A stretch of DNA of 64,000 nt from Liquidambar formosana (Eukaryota; Streptophyta; Magnoliopsida; Saxifragales; Altingiaceae), in the NCBI GenBank assembly GCA_039720395.1, contig CM077823.1:34430371-34494370 (forward strand), in the 5' to 3' direction. The position numbers and the translations under genes are program-made. Under the pieces are notes generated by a model that was not told the origin of the DNA, ran no database searches, and saw nothing but the letters and a program-made list of their open reading frames with translations. How positions within the stretch are numbered: the stretch's first letter is position 1; each line of letters opens with the position of its first letter. Below, piece after piece: positions 22,823-33,085 of the stretch.

Positions 22823-23270
22823 AGTAATCAGCTATGGGTTTCTGGTGTATCTTTTCTAATTTTAATTAAATAAAATTTTTGTTGCCTACTAAATAAATAA
22901 AAAAAAAGCCATGGGAACCAACTTCTAGGGAGAATGATCGAGTCTATTAATAGTTTAGATTTTTTATATTTTTACATTTCTTTTTTTCGGAATGGCATGA
23001 GGTGGGGGTTTTCGATATATACTCCTGATGAGTTGAACACGTGCTTACTTAATTTATATCAGCACCATACATTAAGTAGGAGTTATATCCCATGCATTAG
23101 TCCAATGTATCTTATAACCAACTTATACACGAGATACAATACCTAATGTAAAAATTTAAAAGTCTACTAATAGTAAGTCATAATGAAGAGTGTGTACCAA
23201 GTTGACATCCATCGTCATAAAATTTGTAGTGACTGATAATGTTCTCTTATTTTGTGCAAGAACATAAAAT
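22823..23270. other. 3' flank of pseudogene; no gene seen
   Basis: AT-rich flank that starts like the other subtilase 3' ends (TAA then AGTAATCAGC). It ends where the truncated LTR begins at 23271. The short ORF at 22934 has no recognisable domain. Confidence 0.4.
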
Positions 23271-25245
23271 AACAAACAAGCTTCCACCAATCTGTTGATT
23301 GTCGCAAGAACAATGCCAGATAGTAGGCAACCACAATCAATATTCTCTCAAGAACACGAAAGTAGGAAAATAAAGGAGAACTCTCTCTCTCAATATTATT
23401 AATCAAATAATCAACTTAACACCCTTTGCCATAAGGCTTACATCCCTTTATATATAGAACTAATAAGAAAAACCTAATTCTACTAGAACAAGATAACCTA
23501 GTTCTACTAGAACAAGAAAACCTAATTATACCAAAACAAGTAAGAAGAAAAACCTAGTTCTACTAGAACAAGACAATATCAAACTACCTAGGAAACAAAT
23601 TAAATTAAAAGCAATAATTAAATAATAATAATAAAGATTCCTAAAATATCTAAATAAATTAGAATCCCGATTTAGCAGCAAGACGTCCAACAGCTCATGG
23701 TGCGTATGCCGATGCAATCTGCATCATTCTCTCCTGTTTGGAGAGAATTCGCCCTCGAATTCATAGCCTCATCCTCAAAGCTATCTTCATGATAAAGAAC
23801 CTAGTGCTTGACATCGAACAAACTATGAGTACGAATACTACCACCACACTTGTAACTGCTGATATCACGGATGGAGTGCTTGATCTGCAATGGTTCGGTT
23901 GTACAAAAGTGATCGTTTTACACCTTGCATCATTCTCCCTATTCTCCCCTGTTTGGAGAGAGTTCGTCCCCGAACTCTGCGGGTTGGCTTCACAGAAGTA
24001 TTGATGTCGACCAATCCAGCTGAATAAATACTTTGAAAACTTTTTTTGTTTCAATTGCCTCCAAAATTTATTTTCCCAAAATTTCATAACAAAAAAAATT
24101 TTTTCTGCACCCTTCATCTCACTCAAAATTTTCAGCAATGAAGCATTAACAACACAACAAATATATTCAACTCCAATAAAATCATAACGCTTCAACTCTT
24201 CAACAACAAAAACTTCATCCTCTATAAAATCACGACAACAAAAATTACTACGTGAACAATTTTTATTACGTGTCTCACAGGTTATAGCCTCCTTTTGCCC
24301 TTCCAAATTTTCAATAATATTTGGCTTAATATCATCATCATAATATTCATCAAAAATAGGCGGAGAATTAAAATCCACTACTTTTTCAGCTTCAGCATTG
24401 TGAAAGTTATTTAAAGAAAATTTTTCCATGACTGCAAAATTCTTACCTTCTTCAACTTCATTCAAATCTTCATTCTCTACAACAATATCCTCAACACAAA
24501 CATCCTCAACCAAAACATCCTCAACACTCTCTTTGTCCATAGAACGCGGAGATGGAGGTCGATGACTACGACACCTCTCAAGACAATAACTCTTGAATAG
24601 GGCACGTACCTCATCTTTGATTTCTTGTTTAATTCGGGCCATGTCCTCGCGATAATACACGTCCTCCAGATTGGCTTCACGGCCTCCGGCACGTCTTCCT
24701 CCTCGTCTTGGCATGATGGCAAGAATGAACTGGGCTCTGATACCAACTGATGCAGCGGAAATTACGCGGTCGAGACTAGCTCACCAAAAAACAAACAAGC
24801 TTCCACCAATCTGTTGATTGTCTCAAGAACAATGCCAGATGGTAGGCAACCACAATCAATATTCTCTCAAGAACACGAAAGTAGGAAAATAAATGAGAAC
24901 TCTCTCTCTCAATATTATTAATCAAATAATCAACTTAACACCCTTTGCCATAAGGCTTACATCCCTTTATATATAGAACTAATAAGAAAAACCTAGTTCT
25001 ACTAGAACAAGATAACCTAGTTCTACTAGAATAAGAAAACCTAATTATACCAAAACAAGTAAGAAGAAAAACCTAGTTCTACTAGAACAAGACAATATCA
25101 AACTACTTAGGAAACAAATTAAATTAAAAGCAATAATTAAATAATAATAATAAAGATTCCTAAAATATCTAAATAAATTAGAATCCCGATTTAGCAGCAA
25201 GACGTCCAACAGCTCATGGTGCGTATGCCGATGCAATCTGCATCA
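23271..25245 (-). mobile_element. Compact LTR retroelement, gypsy-like, non-autonomous
   Basis: The element is read on the minus strand. Its 5' LTR is 24748-25245 (498 bp), bounded by TGATGCAG and CTGCATCA. Two bases inside is the tRNA-Met primer site TGGTATCAGAGCCCA (24745-24731). The 3' LTR is 23271-23726 (456 bp) and lacks the last ~42 bp of the LTR. A polypurine tract (AGGAGAGAA) precedes the 3' LTR. The two LTRs align over 456 bp without net indel and differ at roughly half a dozen sites, suggesting a recent insertion. The interior is only about 1 kb, with no reverse transcriptase, RNase H or integrase, so it would need enzymes in trans. Confidence 0.85.
23761..24714 (-). CDS. Retroelement internal ORF, gag-like N-terminus (317 aa)
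   Basis: One uninterrupted ORF fills the interior of the compact LTR element, starting 17 bp inside the primer site and ending 35 bp from the 3' LTR. The basic start (MPRRGGRRAGGREANLED) and the following REDMARIKQEI helix resemble the beginning of plant gypsy Gag proteins. An acidic VED/VENEDLNEVEE stretch follows (residues ~64-90), then a Cys-containing middle, and the C-terminus is hydrophobic (~285-305). No CCHC knuckle, protease or RT motif is visible. It may be a shortened Gag or a chimeric product of internal deletion. Function is unknown. Confidence 0.5.
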   Translation of the reverse strand: MPRRGGRRAGGREANLEDVYYREDMARIKQEIKDEVRALFKSYCLERCRSHRPPSPRSMDKESVEDVLVEDVCVEDIVVENEDLNEVEEGKNFAVMEKFSLNNFHNAEAEKVVDFNSPPIFDEYYDDDIKPNIIENLEGQKEAITCETRNKNCSRSNFCCRDFIEDEVFVVEELKRYDFIGVEYICCVVNASLLKILSEMKGAEKIFFVMKFWENKFWRQLKQKKFSKYLFSWIGRHQYFCEANPQSSGTNSLQTGENRENDARCKTITFVQPNHCRSSTPSVISAVTSVVVVFVLIVCSMSSTRFFIMKIALRMRL

Positions 25246-25249
25246 ATTT

Positions 25250-25757
25250 TGCAGTTTAATTGGAAGACTCGAGTGGAGATCGATCTCAGGGACATGGAGA
25301 TGGATCTTGGGGGCCATCAAGTATTGGCTTTCTAAGACGGTTGTTCTCAAGTCGGTGGCTTAAGCTTGTGGCAGATTCTAGTTTCAGATTCTAGTGTTGA
25401 TCCCAGGGATATGGATATAGCTTAATTAAAGTGGGCCATCAGCCAACAGCCATCAGCCATCAGGTGTTGGCTTTCTAAGCATATATGTTGTCTTCATGCT
25501 GCGGGCTTTGGCTGTGTACGTTCTCGCCTAGAGGTGTCCAATTTCTCGTTCTTTTCAGCTAGCTAGAGTGTGCTTTGCAGCAGAATTGAGTGTTTTTTCT
25601 TTTCTTTTTTTTGGGTGTGCTCTTCTTTCTGGTTGTGGGGTTTTACTTGGTCGGTTAGTTGATAGCCTTTTCTTAATGTTTTGAGTTCTTGTTATGCTCT
25701 GGGATTTATAAGTTTTTATTATTCAATAAAATTCTTGCCTTTTTATAAGTAAAAAAA
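25250..25757 (+). mobile_element. Probable LINE 3' end
   Basis: The stretch ends in TTCAATAAAATTCTTGCC followed by a short A-rich tail, a pattern typical of plant L1-type LINE 3' ends. Poly-T/GT-rich sequence precedes it. Subtilase 3'-flank sequence (TTTGTTGCATTTAATTACA) resumes immediately after. No RT coding region remains. Assignment rests on the tail only. Confidence 0.4.
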
Positions 25758-26333
25758 TTTATTTGTTGCATTTAATTACAAATGAAATAAGCTTGTCATT
25801 AGGCGTTTAGGTCACATCCTTGAATTGTTTGTAATGATTTTTTTTTTAAAAAAAAATATTCTGAAAAAACTCACGGGTTACTTTTTTTAGATTTAAAAAT
25901 AGATGCTGGAATTAAGGATGTGAGTGAAAATATGTGTTTGGAAGTTTTTTCAATTATTATCATTTTTTTTAATTTTATTGGCAGGGGTATCCAAGCCTTT
26001 GATCCAACTAATTCTTTGGGAATCAGGTAACCTTACAACCACCCACTAGAATGACCCCGATTGGTGGTTGGCTCTAAAGGAAAATGTGAAGTCAAACTCA
26101 AAACATTATGCTTCTTAAAGCATAAGTTTAAAGAACCATTGATCCATCTCTTGATGTTTGTTTAAAGATAGCGATTATAATAACAACAATGAAATCAACG
26201 TAGATCATAATGTCATTTCTTGCAATGAAATATTTAAGAGAGAGGTTGTGTTGCATCTAGATAAAGTATGTTTTGATGATATGAATTATGATTATTTATA
26301 AAAATAGAAAATATTGAAAATGAATATGAGTGG
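25758..26333. other. Remnant of subtilase 3' flank; no gene seen
   Basis: It matches 1040-1490 and 33240-33660 (GAAATAAGCTTGTCATTAGGC, ACTAATTCTTTG, ATTGGTGGTTGGC), so a subtilase unit once ended to the left of the LTR and LINE insertions. Confidence 0.5.
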
Positions 26334-26420
26334 AGTTTTGTTCCTTTTGTCTGAGGAATTAGAATGAACATTATTTCTATAATGAATAAATATGCTTTAG
26401 TTTTTGGGATGTAAAAATTT
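26334..26420 (+). repeat. 87-bp direct repeat, left copy
   Basis: Runs from AGTTTTGTTCC to GGGATGTAAAAATTT. The right copy at 28328-28414 differs at two positions. The pair brackets the second copy of the 1.9-kb block. Confidence 0.9.
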
Positions 26421-26421
26421 C

Positions 26422-28319
26422 CATTTCTATTTTGGATTGTTTTAAAATTATTGTCCTAAAAAAAAAGTCAAAGACTTTATTTTAATAAATTCCCCAAAAT
26501 ACCCATATTTCTGGTACTAATTATATGATATGAACAAAACAACCTTAATTAATGATTTGTACCAGCTTGAGGGCAATTTTAGGATGTTTAAAGTACAAAT
26601 GTTGATTTCAAATAATGTAAGAGGACTACCTAAAAAAATGTGTTTTTTCAAACAAGAAAATGTTGATATATTGGCTGCATGGGTGCCCAACAAGGGTTTT
26701 CAGCCGATTGGTGACTATACTGATTATCTACTTACGGATTACGCATTTCTATCTGGTACGTCCATGGCGTCTCCCCATGTAATTGGCGTAGCTGCATTGC
26801 TAAAAGCCACCCACAACGATTGGAGTCCAGCCGCCATCCGTTCTGCAATGATGACTACTGCTGACGTATTCGATAATACAAATGGTCCGATCATTGACAT
26901 GAACACTAGTGTTGCCGCGGCCCCTCTTGATTTTGGTGGAAGGCACATCAACCCCAACAACGCCATGGCCATGGATCCTGGTCTAGTGTATGATGTTGAG
27001 GTCCAAGACTACATCAATTTCTTGTGTGGATTAAACTACACAGAACAACAGATTAGGACCATTACGAGGGGGGGCAAATTTCATCTGTGAACATGCCAAT
27101 CTTGATCTTAATTATCCTTCGGTCATTGCCATCTTGAACAACACCAATAGTACCAGTGCCACCTTCAAGAGGGTGTTGACAAATGAAGTGGATTCTAGCT
27201 CCGTTTATAATGCAGTGGTGACAGCTCCGTCTGGCATGAAGGTTGCCGTGCAACCGGCAACGATCTCCTTCCTGGAAAAATATAGTAAAGCCGAATTCAA
27301 TCTTACTGTAGAGATTAATTTCGGAAGACCATCTGGGGGCGCTAGTCCACAGAGCAACTACATTGGCAATTATGGGTTTTTGAGTTGGTATGAGGTTGGT
27401 GGGAAGCATATTGTGAGAAGCGCACCCAATTGTGTCTGCATTTGCACCGTAAGCTGATAAGCCATGGGCTCCAACGTACTATTAACAGTCAAGGTTTTTT
27501 CCTTTCTTTGTACAAGCCTCTCCTCTTTTTATTATTTTATTTGGTAGGCAAAAATAATAATATTATTAAAATAAGATTACCATGACTACATCTTCTCAAC
27601 CTCCATACGAGAAAACAGAGCACTCCTACTAGAAACCAAAGAACACCACTGTGGTCACACTAAGGTAGAGTTGCCACGGCTAGTTGCTCTATTTTACCTT
27701 ATTTGTTTGGCAAAAAGTTACAATACAAATCTTCTATAGTGATTTGTCAATGCAAAAAACTTAATCCTTCTAGATGAGAAGTAGGAGAAAGGGAAATCCT
27801 ATTTAGCCTCATACTTCGTACTACGATGTTGCCCTACTAAGAGAAAAAGAGGGTAACGTTATAAGACCCACTAACATGATTAAATCTTAAAACACAACTT
27901 CATTCAATTTTTCTGTTAGGTTCTGTTTGGCTAAACTTTTAGATGGTCTAAAATCACTTTTGAAACTTAAAATCACTTTTGGTCCTGTTTGGTAGTTCAA
28001 ATCATAATCACTTCTAAACTCAAAAAGTGATTCTATAATAAGCATACTGCCACCAGCTTTTAATCAGAAATTGGTATCAACTTTTGCAGAGGATTTTAAT
28101 AACTTTTCGTATTTCCAAAACTACCCTTAATGCTTGAGTATGGAAACAATTTTTTCCGCCCATATCTTTTAACAAAACGATAATGGCCCAACCTTAGTCC
28201 CAATTCCTCTCTTCTCCTGCGGCTATGTTCTTCTCTCCTGCCACTATGCTCTTCTTTCCTGCCGGCATCAATGTATTGGTAACTTCAACCAACTTGGACC
28301 TGTACGATCCTAATTTAAA
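26422..28319. repeat. 1.9-kb duplicated block, copy 2
   Basis: Close copy of 10689-12593 in the same orientation, bracketed by the 87-bp direct repeats. The right junction carries 8 extra bases (28320-28327, ATGCTTTA) that extend AAATATGCTTTAG, a string also found inside the repeat at 26388, which looks like templated filler. Confidence 0.85.
26662..27452 (+). pseudogene. 5'-truncated subtilase pseudogene, copy 2
   Basis: Same truncation point as the copy at 10928, beginning at VDILAAWVPNKGF, with SGTSMASPH and WSPAAIRSAMMTTA. An ATG in the joined upstream DNA (26530) opens a 186-codon chimeric frame across the junction, ending at 27090 by frameshift in the GGGGGGGCAAATTTC region. The second half is open again until near 27420, where the frame breaks once more. 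The 8-bp insertion of copy 1 (CTTACATG) is absent here, so copy 1 took an extra lesion after duplication or copy 2 derives from an earlier state. There is no catalytic Asp or His, so it is not an active protease. Confidence 0.85.
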
Positions 28320-28327
28320 TATGCTTT

Positions 28328-28414
28328 AGTTTTGTTCCTTTTGTCTGAGGAATTAGAATGAATATTATTTCTATAATAAATAAATATGCTTTAGTTTTTG
28401 GGATGTAAAAATTT
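28328..28414 (+). repeat. 87-bp direct repeat, right copy
   Basis: Matches 26334-26420 at 85 of 87 positions. It resumes the original locus after the inserted 1.9-kb block. Confidence 0.9.
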
Positions 28415-29404
28415 CTCCATCTTTGAAAATTTCTTATATTTTTAATTTCCTTTCCTTTTCTTGATATTTACCTTCTACACGTCATGTATTTTACATAGCT
28501 AAAAACACGTGACATCCAGCTTTGAATATTCCCTCCAATTATACTAAATAAATAAATAAATAAAACAAATAAAAAATGCTTTGAATTGAATCTAGAGCAA
28601 TCCCATGAATTCGTTGAGTTCAATCTCAATGATCTCAGTCAGGGAGACAATATCTAACATAATATCGTTATGGATGATTTTTAATTTCTTTAAAAAATCA
28701 TTAGGGAAATGGATGAATTTCCAGTCTTGCAAGATTTTGGGAATGAAGCCTCCCTTTGTGCTGCATGGGCCTATTGTGGCATTGGTTTTTGCCTTTTTGG
28801 AGAAGTGTTGGCCTTAATTATACTAGTAATTGAGAACACGCGATGCATGTGTAACATATCTTTTGAAGTTTTCAACTCTATCAATGGAACTACTATGTCA
28901 GTTTCCAAGTTTCTTAGATCACATGTATATGTGAGAGAGAATTAAAAGGAAACAGATCGAATGTGGTAGATTTTTTAAACTTAGTAAAATTATCAAATCA
29001 TTTCTTAGTTTTATTAACTTATAAGGACATTTTAGTATTTTCAGATATAGTCTAACCACAAAAGGAATTGGCTTTATATAGTAGTATAGATTCAAGTTGC
29101 TGTATTGGTTTTTTTTTTTTTTCGTTGTAAATTCATAGTGGATGTCCAGAGGAGCCACAGTTTTGATCAATCTCGATATGTAGAGCCGTAGAGGATGAGG
29201 CGTACACTAAGAAAATTGGTACATGCATAGTGGGTTTGTTTGTTTGTATTTTTCTCCTTTTTGGCCGGGGTTGTTTCTTTTTATAAATTAAGTAAAGAAA
29301 ATAAGGGAGGATCACGCAGTATATTCTTAAAAATATATAAGAGCAATGCAATACAACCCAAATTTTTTCAAATCTATTTGCCCAATTGACAGGGGAGATT
29401 GGTT
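28415..29404. other. Intergenic; no supported gene
   Basis: Two overlapping short ORFs (28605-28817 and 28709-28945) have no recognisable domain or codon bias that I can see. The rest is AT-rich with an AAAT microsatellite (28545-28572). Confidence 0.5.
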
Positions 29405-29622
29405 TTTTATACTTAACCCGGCCCGAAGGGTAGATCAAGTGGTCTAAGAGCTTTTTCCCAAGCAAAAGGTCTTGGGTTGAACTTTCACCAGCCGCTCCCT
29501 CTTAGGGCCATTTTTATGGACTTTGTCTTGTAATTGCCCAATACATGCCTAAAAGGATTAGTTGAGTGCGTAATTAAGCATCTCGAAATCTCCTGATATC
29601 AACCAAAAAAAAAAAAAAAAAG
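29405..29622 (+). mobile_element. tRNA-derived SINE
   Basis: A pol III-like box A (GTAGATCAAGTGGTCTAAGAG) and a degenerate box B (GGTCTTGGGTTGAACTTTC) are spaced as in tRNA-derived plant SINEs. The unit ends in an A17 tail at about 29605-29622. The target duplication is not clear. It is not a functional tRNA because no cloverleaf forms. Confidence 0.7.
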
Positions 29623-29624
29623 AA

Positions 29625-30542
29625 TATAATTTTATTAATCCAAAAATAGGCAATACAAATTGAACCTCCAATGACATACCAAACTAATGTAGAATAGATT
29701 GCAGAAGAATTCCTAGCACGGAGGGACCTCCAAAAACAAAATCAGAAAAAAAACTAGTAGGGAGAGAAGGGTCAAATATCAGAATTGCGTGAAATTCGGT
29801 GGATAACTTAGAATCGTTGTGCTATTCAATACTCATCGCCTTTGGCAAGGACTTATGCCGCTTTTCAGGCAAATTCCTTCATTTTGGCTTTCAAAAGCGC
29901 GTTTTTGCTATTTTTAGTAATAATGTGCTACTTAATTTTGGGTGCTACAGTTGCCATTTGGAGTTGTCCTTTTACCTGCCTAAGTTTAGGGCTTTTGATT
30001 TATGCTTTTAATTAGAATTTTTCTATTTTTGAAATTTTTAGTATTTTTCCTTATTTTAGTTATTTCTTTCCTAAAATTATAATTCTAGTCGAATTAGGTT
30101 TTGCAGCTTATATAAAGGCTATTTCTTTTCATTGTAAGGTTAACTTTCATTCAATAAAAAATTTTCTTTCTAAGATCTTATTTTCTGAGCTTGTAGATTC
30201 AAGTGTGTTATTCTTTTGTTCGTAGATTTGAATGATTTTCCAAAAAGCAGGCAGTGTCGCGCGCCCTACTTCTTCATAAGCTTCCGCTACGTCACAAACC
30301 GACACTGAACAAGAATAGTACTCTGTATATTCTTCTTTGTAGAGGAAGGTAACGATAAACAATAATAAATTCCTTAATTAGGCCTGTCATTTGAGTACTA
30401 AATAAATTTAATTTCTTGACAATAATTAAATTAGGTCCACATGCAGTAATCAAACTTTTGATTTATGAAAAGCTAATTAGGTTTGTGCCCGCATTTATGT
30501 TTAGTTTAGTTTATTTGGTCTTTTTGCTACTTTAAGAGAACA
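29625..30542. other. Intergenic with LTR-like segment
   Basis: At 30090-30175 a GCTTATATAAAGGC box followed by TTTTCATTGTAAGG and TTCAATAAA resembles the promoter and polyadenylation part of an LTR. No paired LTR, TG/CA ends or target duplication could be fixed. No gene is supported. Confidence 0.35.
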
Positions 30543-30754
30543 TTGTACAATCCCAATAGCACCGAGTCTAAATATCATACGATCCATCAAAACTATGAAC
30601 AGCTGCCAGCCGGTCTAGTCATATCTAGCTTATCAAATGAGTCAACTAATTTTTTTTTATTTCATCGACCAAAGCTTTCTCCTCTCTATATATATAAGAT
30701 GGTTTTAATTCAATCCTCAAATCCAATATTAGAAGAGTAATTAGTTTTCAAACA
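30543..30754 (+). promoter_or_regulatory. Promoter of subtilase A
   Basis: TATATATATAAG at 30687-30698 lies 57 bp before the ATG. The element ATACGATCCATCAAAACTATG near 30577 is shared in altered form with the B and C promoters. The hairpin module of B and C is absent. Confidence 0.6.
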
Positions 30755-33085
30755 ATGGGGCTTTTCACACCTTCCCAGCTCCTCTTATCCCTCTTCCTCC
30801 TCGTTTCGATTGCCGCGTCATTGTCCACGTCAAATGATCGACGAACCTACATCATCCACATGGACAAATCAGCAATGCCAGCTCCATTCTCCGCCCACCA
30901 CAGCTGGTACATGTCAATACTCTCATCCCTTTCATCAATGGATGGTGTTGAACTTGAACCCACCCATCTCTACACCTACAACCATGTCATGTCCGGCTTC
31001 AGTGCAGTTCTCTCCCAATCTCAGCGAAACCAGATAGAGGAATTGCCAGGTCATCTCGCCACGTACCCAGAGACATTCGGTCGCCTCCACACCACGCATA
31101 CGCCCAAGTTTCTTGGCCTGAAGAAACAAGCTGGCCTCTGGCCAGCTGCAGGGTTCGGCGATGACATGATTATTGGAATCATTGATTCAGGAATATGGCC
31201 GGAGAGTGAAAGTTTCAACGATGATGGCATGCCTCTGGTACCAAAACGGTGGCGTGGGGCCTGTGAAAATGGGACTCAATTCAACTCTTCTCATTGCAAC
31301 AAAAAACTAATTGGTGCACGCTCTTTTAGCAAGGGTATGAAGCAAAGTGGATTGAACGTATCGACGATTGATGACTACGATTCTCCGAGGGACTACATGG
31401 GTCATGGGACTCATACATCATCGACTGCAGCTGGTAGCCGTGTGCAAGATGCCAGTTATTTTGGTTATGCGAAAGGAACCGCCGTTGGAATGGCACCTAT
31501 GGCTCGGCTTGCCATGTACAAAGTGTTGTTTAGCAACGACGACCACGGATATAGTAAAGCAGGGGCGAGTGACACGCTTGCAGGCATGGATCAAGCTATT
31601 GCTGATGGTGTGGATCTCATGTCGCTCTCTTTAGGGTTCGATGAAACGCCATTCTATGAGAACGCAATTGCTATTGGAGCATTTGCAGCAATAGAGAGAG
31701 GGATATTTGTTGCGTGTTCAGCAGGAAATGATGGGCCTGATGCGAATACTATAAATAATGGAGCTCCTTGGATCACCACTGTTGGTGCTGGAACTGTCGA
31801 TCGAGATTTTGTGGCTTATGTCTCACTCAATGATGGCGGCCTAACCCTTACGGGAAAATCTGTTTATCTAGAAAATTTGTTCGTCTCTGGGGTTCCTATT
31901 TACTTCGGTCATGGAAATAGAAGCAAAGAAATTTGTTGGCATATGAACTTAGACCCTGAAGATGTTGCAGGAAAGTATGTCTTCTGTGACTTCGATGAGA
32001 AACTAAGTAACACCTACGCTCAAATACGTGAAATGGATAGAGCAGGAGCCGCTGGAGCTATCATCAGTTCAAACGACGGGGAGAATTACGGGCCTCGATC
32101 GTTCAATTTACCATTCGTGATTGTGCCCCCAAAAGATGGAGATTTGGTGAAGGATTACATCATCAAATCAGATAATCCGATAGTAGACGTCAAATACCAA
32201 ATAACAAGGTTAGGTACTAAGCCCGCTCCACAAGTGGGGGAATTCTCCTCGCGAGGGCCTAATGGGCAAGCACCATCGATATTGAAACCCGATATATTGG
32301 CTCCTGGGGTTGATATATTGGCTGCATGGGTGCCCAATCGAGCTTTTGTGTCGATTGGTAATGGAGATTTTTTACTCACAGATTATACTCTTGAGTCTGG
32401 CACGTCCATGGCGTCTCCCCATGCAGTTGGCATAGCTGCATTGTTAAAAGCCGCCCACAAGGACTGGAGTCCGGCCGCCATTCGTTCTGCAATGATGACT
32501 ACTGCCGATGTATTGGATAACACAAATGGTACGATCATTGACATGAACAATAGTGCTGCCGCGACCCCTCTTGATTTTGGTGGTGGGCACATAAACCCCA
32601 ACAAGGCCATGGATCCCGGTCTAGTGTATGATATTGAGGTCCAGGACTATATCAATTTCTTGTGTGCATTGAACTACACAGAACCACAGATTAGGACTAT
32701 TATGAGGGGATCGAATTTCTCGTGTGAACAAGCGAGTCTTGATCTTAATTATCCTTCGTTTATCATCATCTTGAACAACACCAATAGTACTAGCACCACC
32801 TTCAAGAGGGTGTTGACCAATGTAGCAGATTTTAGCTCGGTTTATCATGCAGTGGTGACAGCTCCATCCGGCATGAAAGTTGTCGTGCAACCGGCGACGA
32901 TCTCCTTCCCAGAAAAATACAGCAAAGCCGAATTCAATCTTACCGTGGAGATTAATTTTGGAGGACCATCTGGGAGTGTTAGTCCACATAGCAACTCCAT
33001 TGGGAATTATGGGTTTCTGAGCTGGTATGAAGTTAATGGGAAGCATTTTGTGAGAAGTCCAATAGTTTCTGCATTTGCACCGTAA
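30755..33085 (+). CDS. Subtilisin-like serine protease A (SBT1.9-like), intact
   Basis: A 776-residue intronless pre-pro-protease of normal plant subtilase length. Residues 1-24 are a hydrophobic signal peptide, about 30-111 form the I9 inhibitor propeptide (YIIHMDKSAMPAPFS), and the S8 domain follows with Asp144 (IIDSGIWPES), His217 (GHGTHTSS), oxyanion Asn325 (SAGN) and Ser551 (SGTSMASPH). A PA-type insertion lies at about 365-465 and an Fn3-like domain fills the C-terminus (~665-772). Several N-x-S/T sites suit a secreted glycoprotein. The ATG at 30755 is chosen because it starts the signal peptide and matches the paralogues. The expected role is endoproteolysis in the apoplast or secretory pathway, and the substrate is unknown. 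It is paired with B downstream, and the pair is repeated at the window start. Confidence 0.95.
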   Translation: MGLFTPSQLLLSLFLLVSIAASLSTSNDRRTYIIHMDKSAMPAPFSAHHSWYMSILSSLSSMDGVELEPTHLYTYNHVMSGFSAVLSQSQRNQIEELPGHLATYPETFGRLHTTHTPKFLGLKKQAGLWPAAGFGDDMIIGIIDSGIWPESESFNDDGMPLVPKRWRGACENGTQFNSSHCNKKLIGARSFSKGMKQSGLNVSTIDDYDSPRDYMGHGTHTSSTAAGSRVQDASYFGYAKGTAVGMAPMARLAMYKVLFSNDDHGYSKAGASDTLAGMDQAIADGVDLMSLSLGFDETPFYENAIAIGAFAAIERGIFVACSAGNDGPDANTINNGAPWITTVGAGTVDRDFVAYVSLNDGGLTLTGKSVYLENLFVSGVPIYFGHGNRSKEICWHMNLDPEDVAGKYVFCDFDEKLSNTYAQIREMDRAGAAGAIISSNDGENYGPRSFNLPFVIVPPKDGDLVKDYIIKSDNPIVDVKYQITRLGTKPAPQVGEFSSRGPNGQAPSILKPDILAPGVDILAAWVPNRAFVSIGNGDFLLTDYTLESGTSMASPHAVGIAALLKAAHKDWSPAAIRSAMMTTADVLDNTNGTIIDMNNSAAATPLDFGGGHINPNKAMDPGLVYDIEVQDYINFLCALNYTEPQIRTIMRGSNFSCEQASLDLNYPSFIIILNNTNSTSTTFKRVLTNVADFSSVYHAVVTAPSGMKVVVQPATISFPEKYSKAEFNLTVEINFGGPSGSVSPHSNSIGNYGFLSWYEVNGKHFVRSPIVSAFAP

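Noticed and set aside
29405..29500. tRNA gene
   Set aside because: Box A and a weak box B are present but no cloverleaf forms, and a poly-A tail follows, so it is a SINE.
32383..32610. Antisense ORFs of ~75 codons recurring in every subtilase copy (also 190-417, 5731-5958, 11005-11238, 22120-22347, 26739-26972, 42726-42953, 50550-50777)
   Set aside because: They are reverse-strand shadows of the conserved catalytic-Ser and Fn3 coding region. Their conservation follows from the sense protein, and no promoter or domain supports them.
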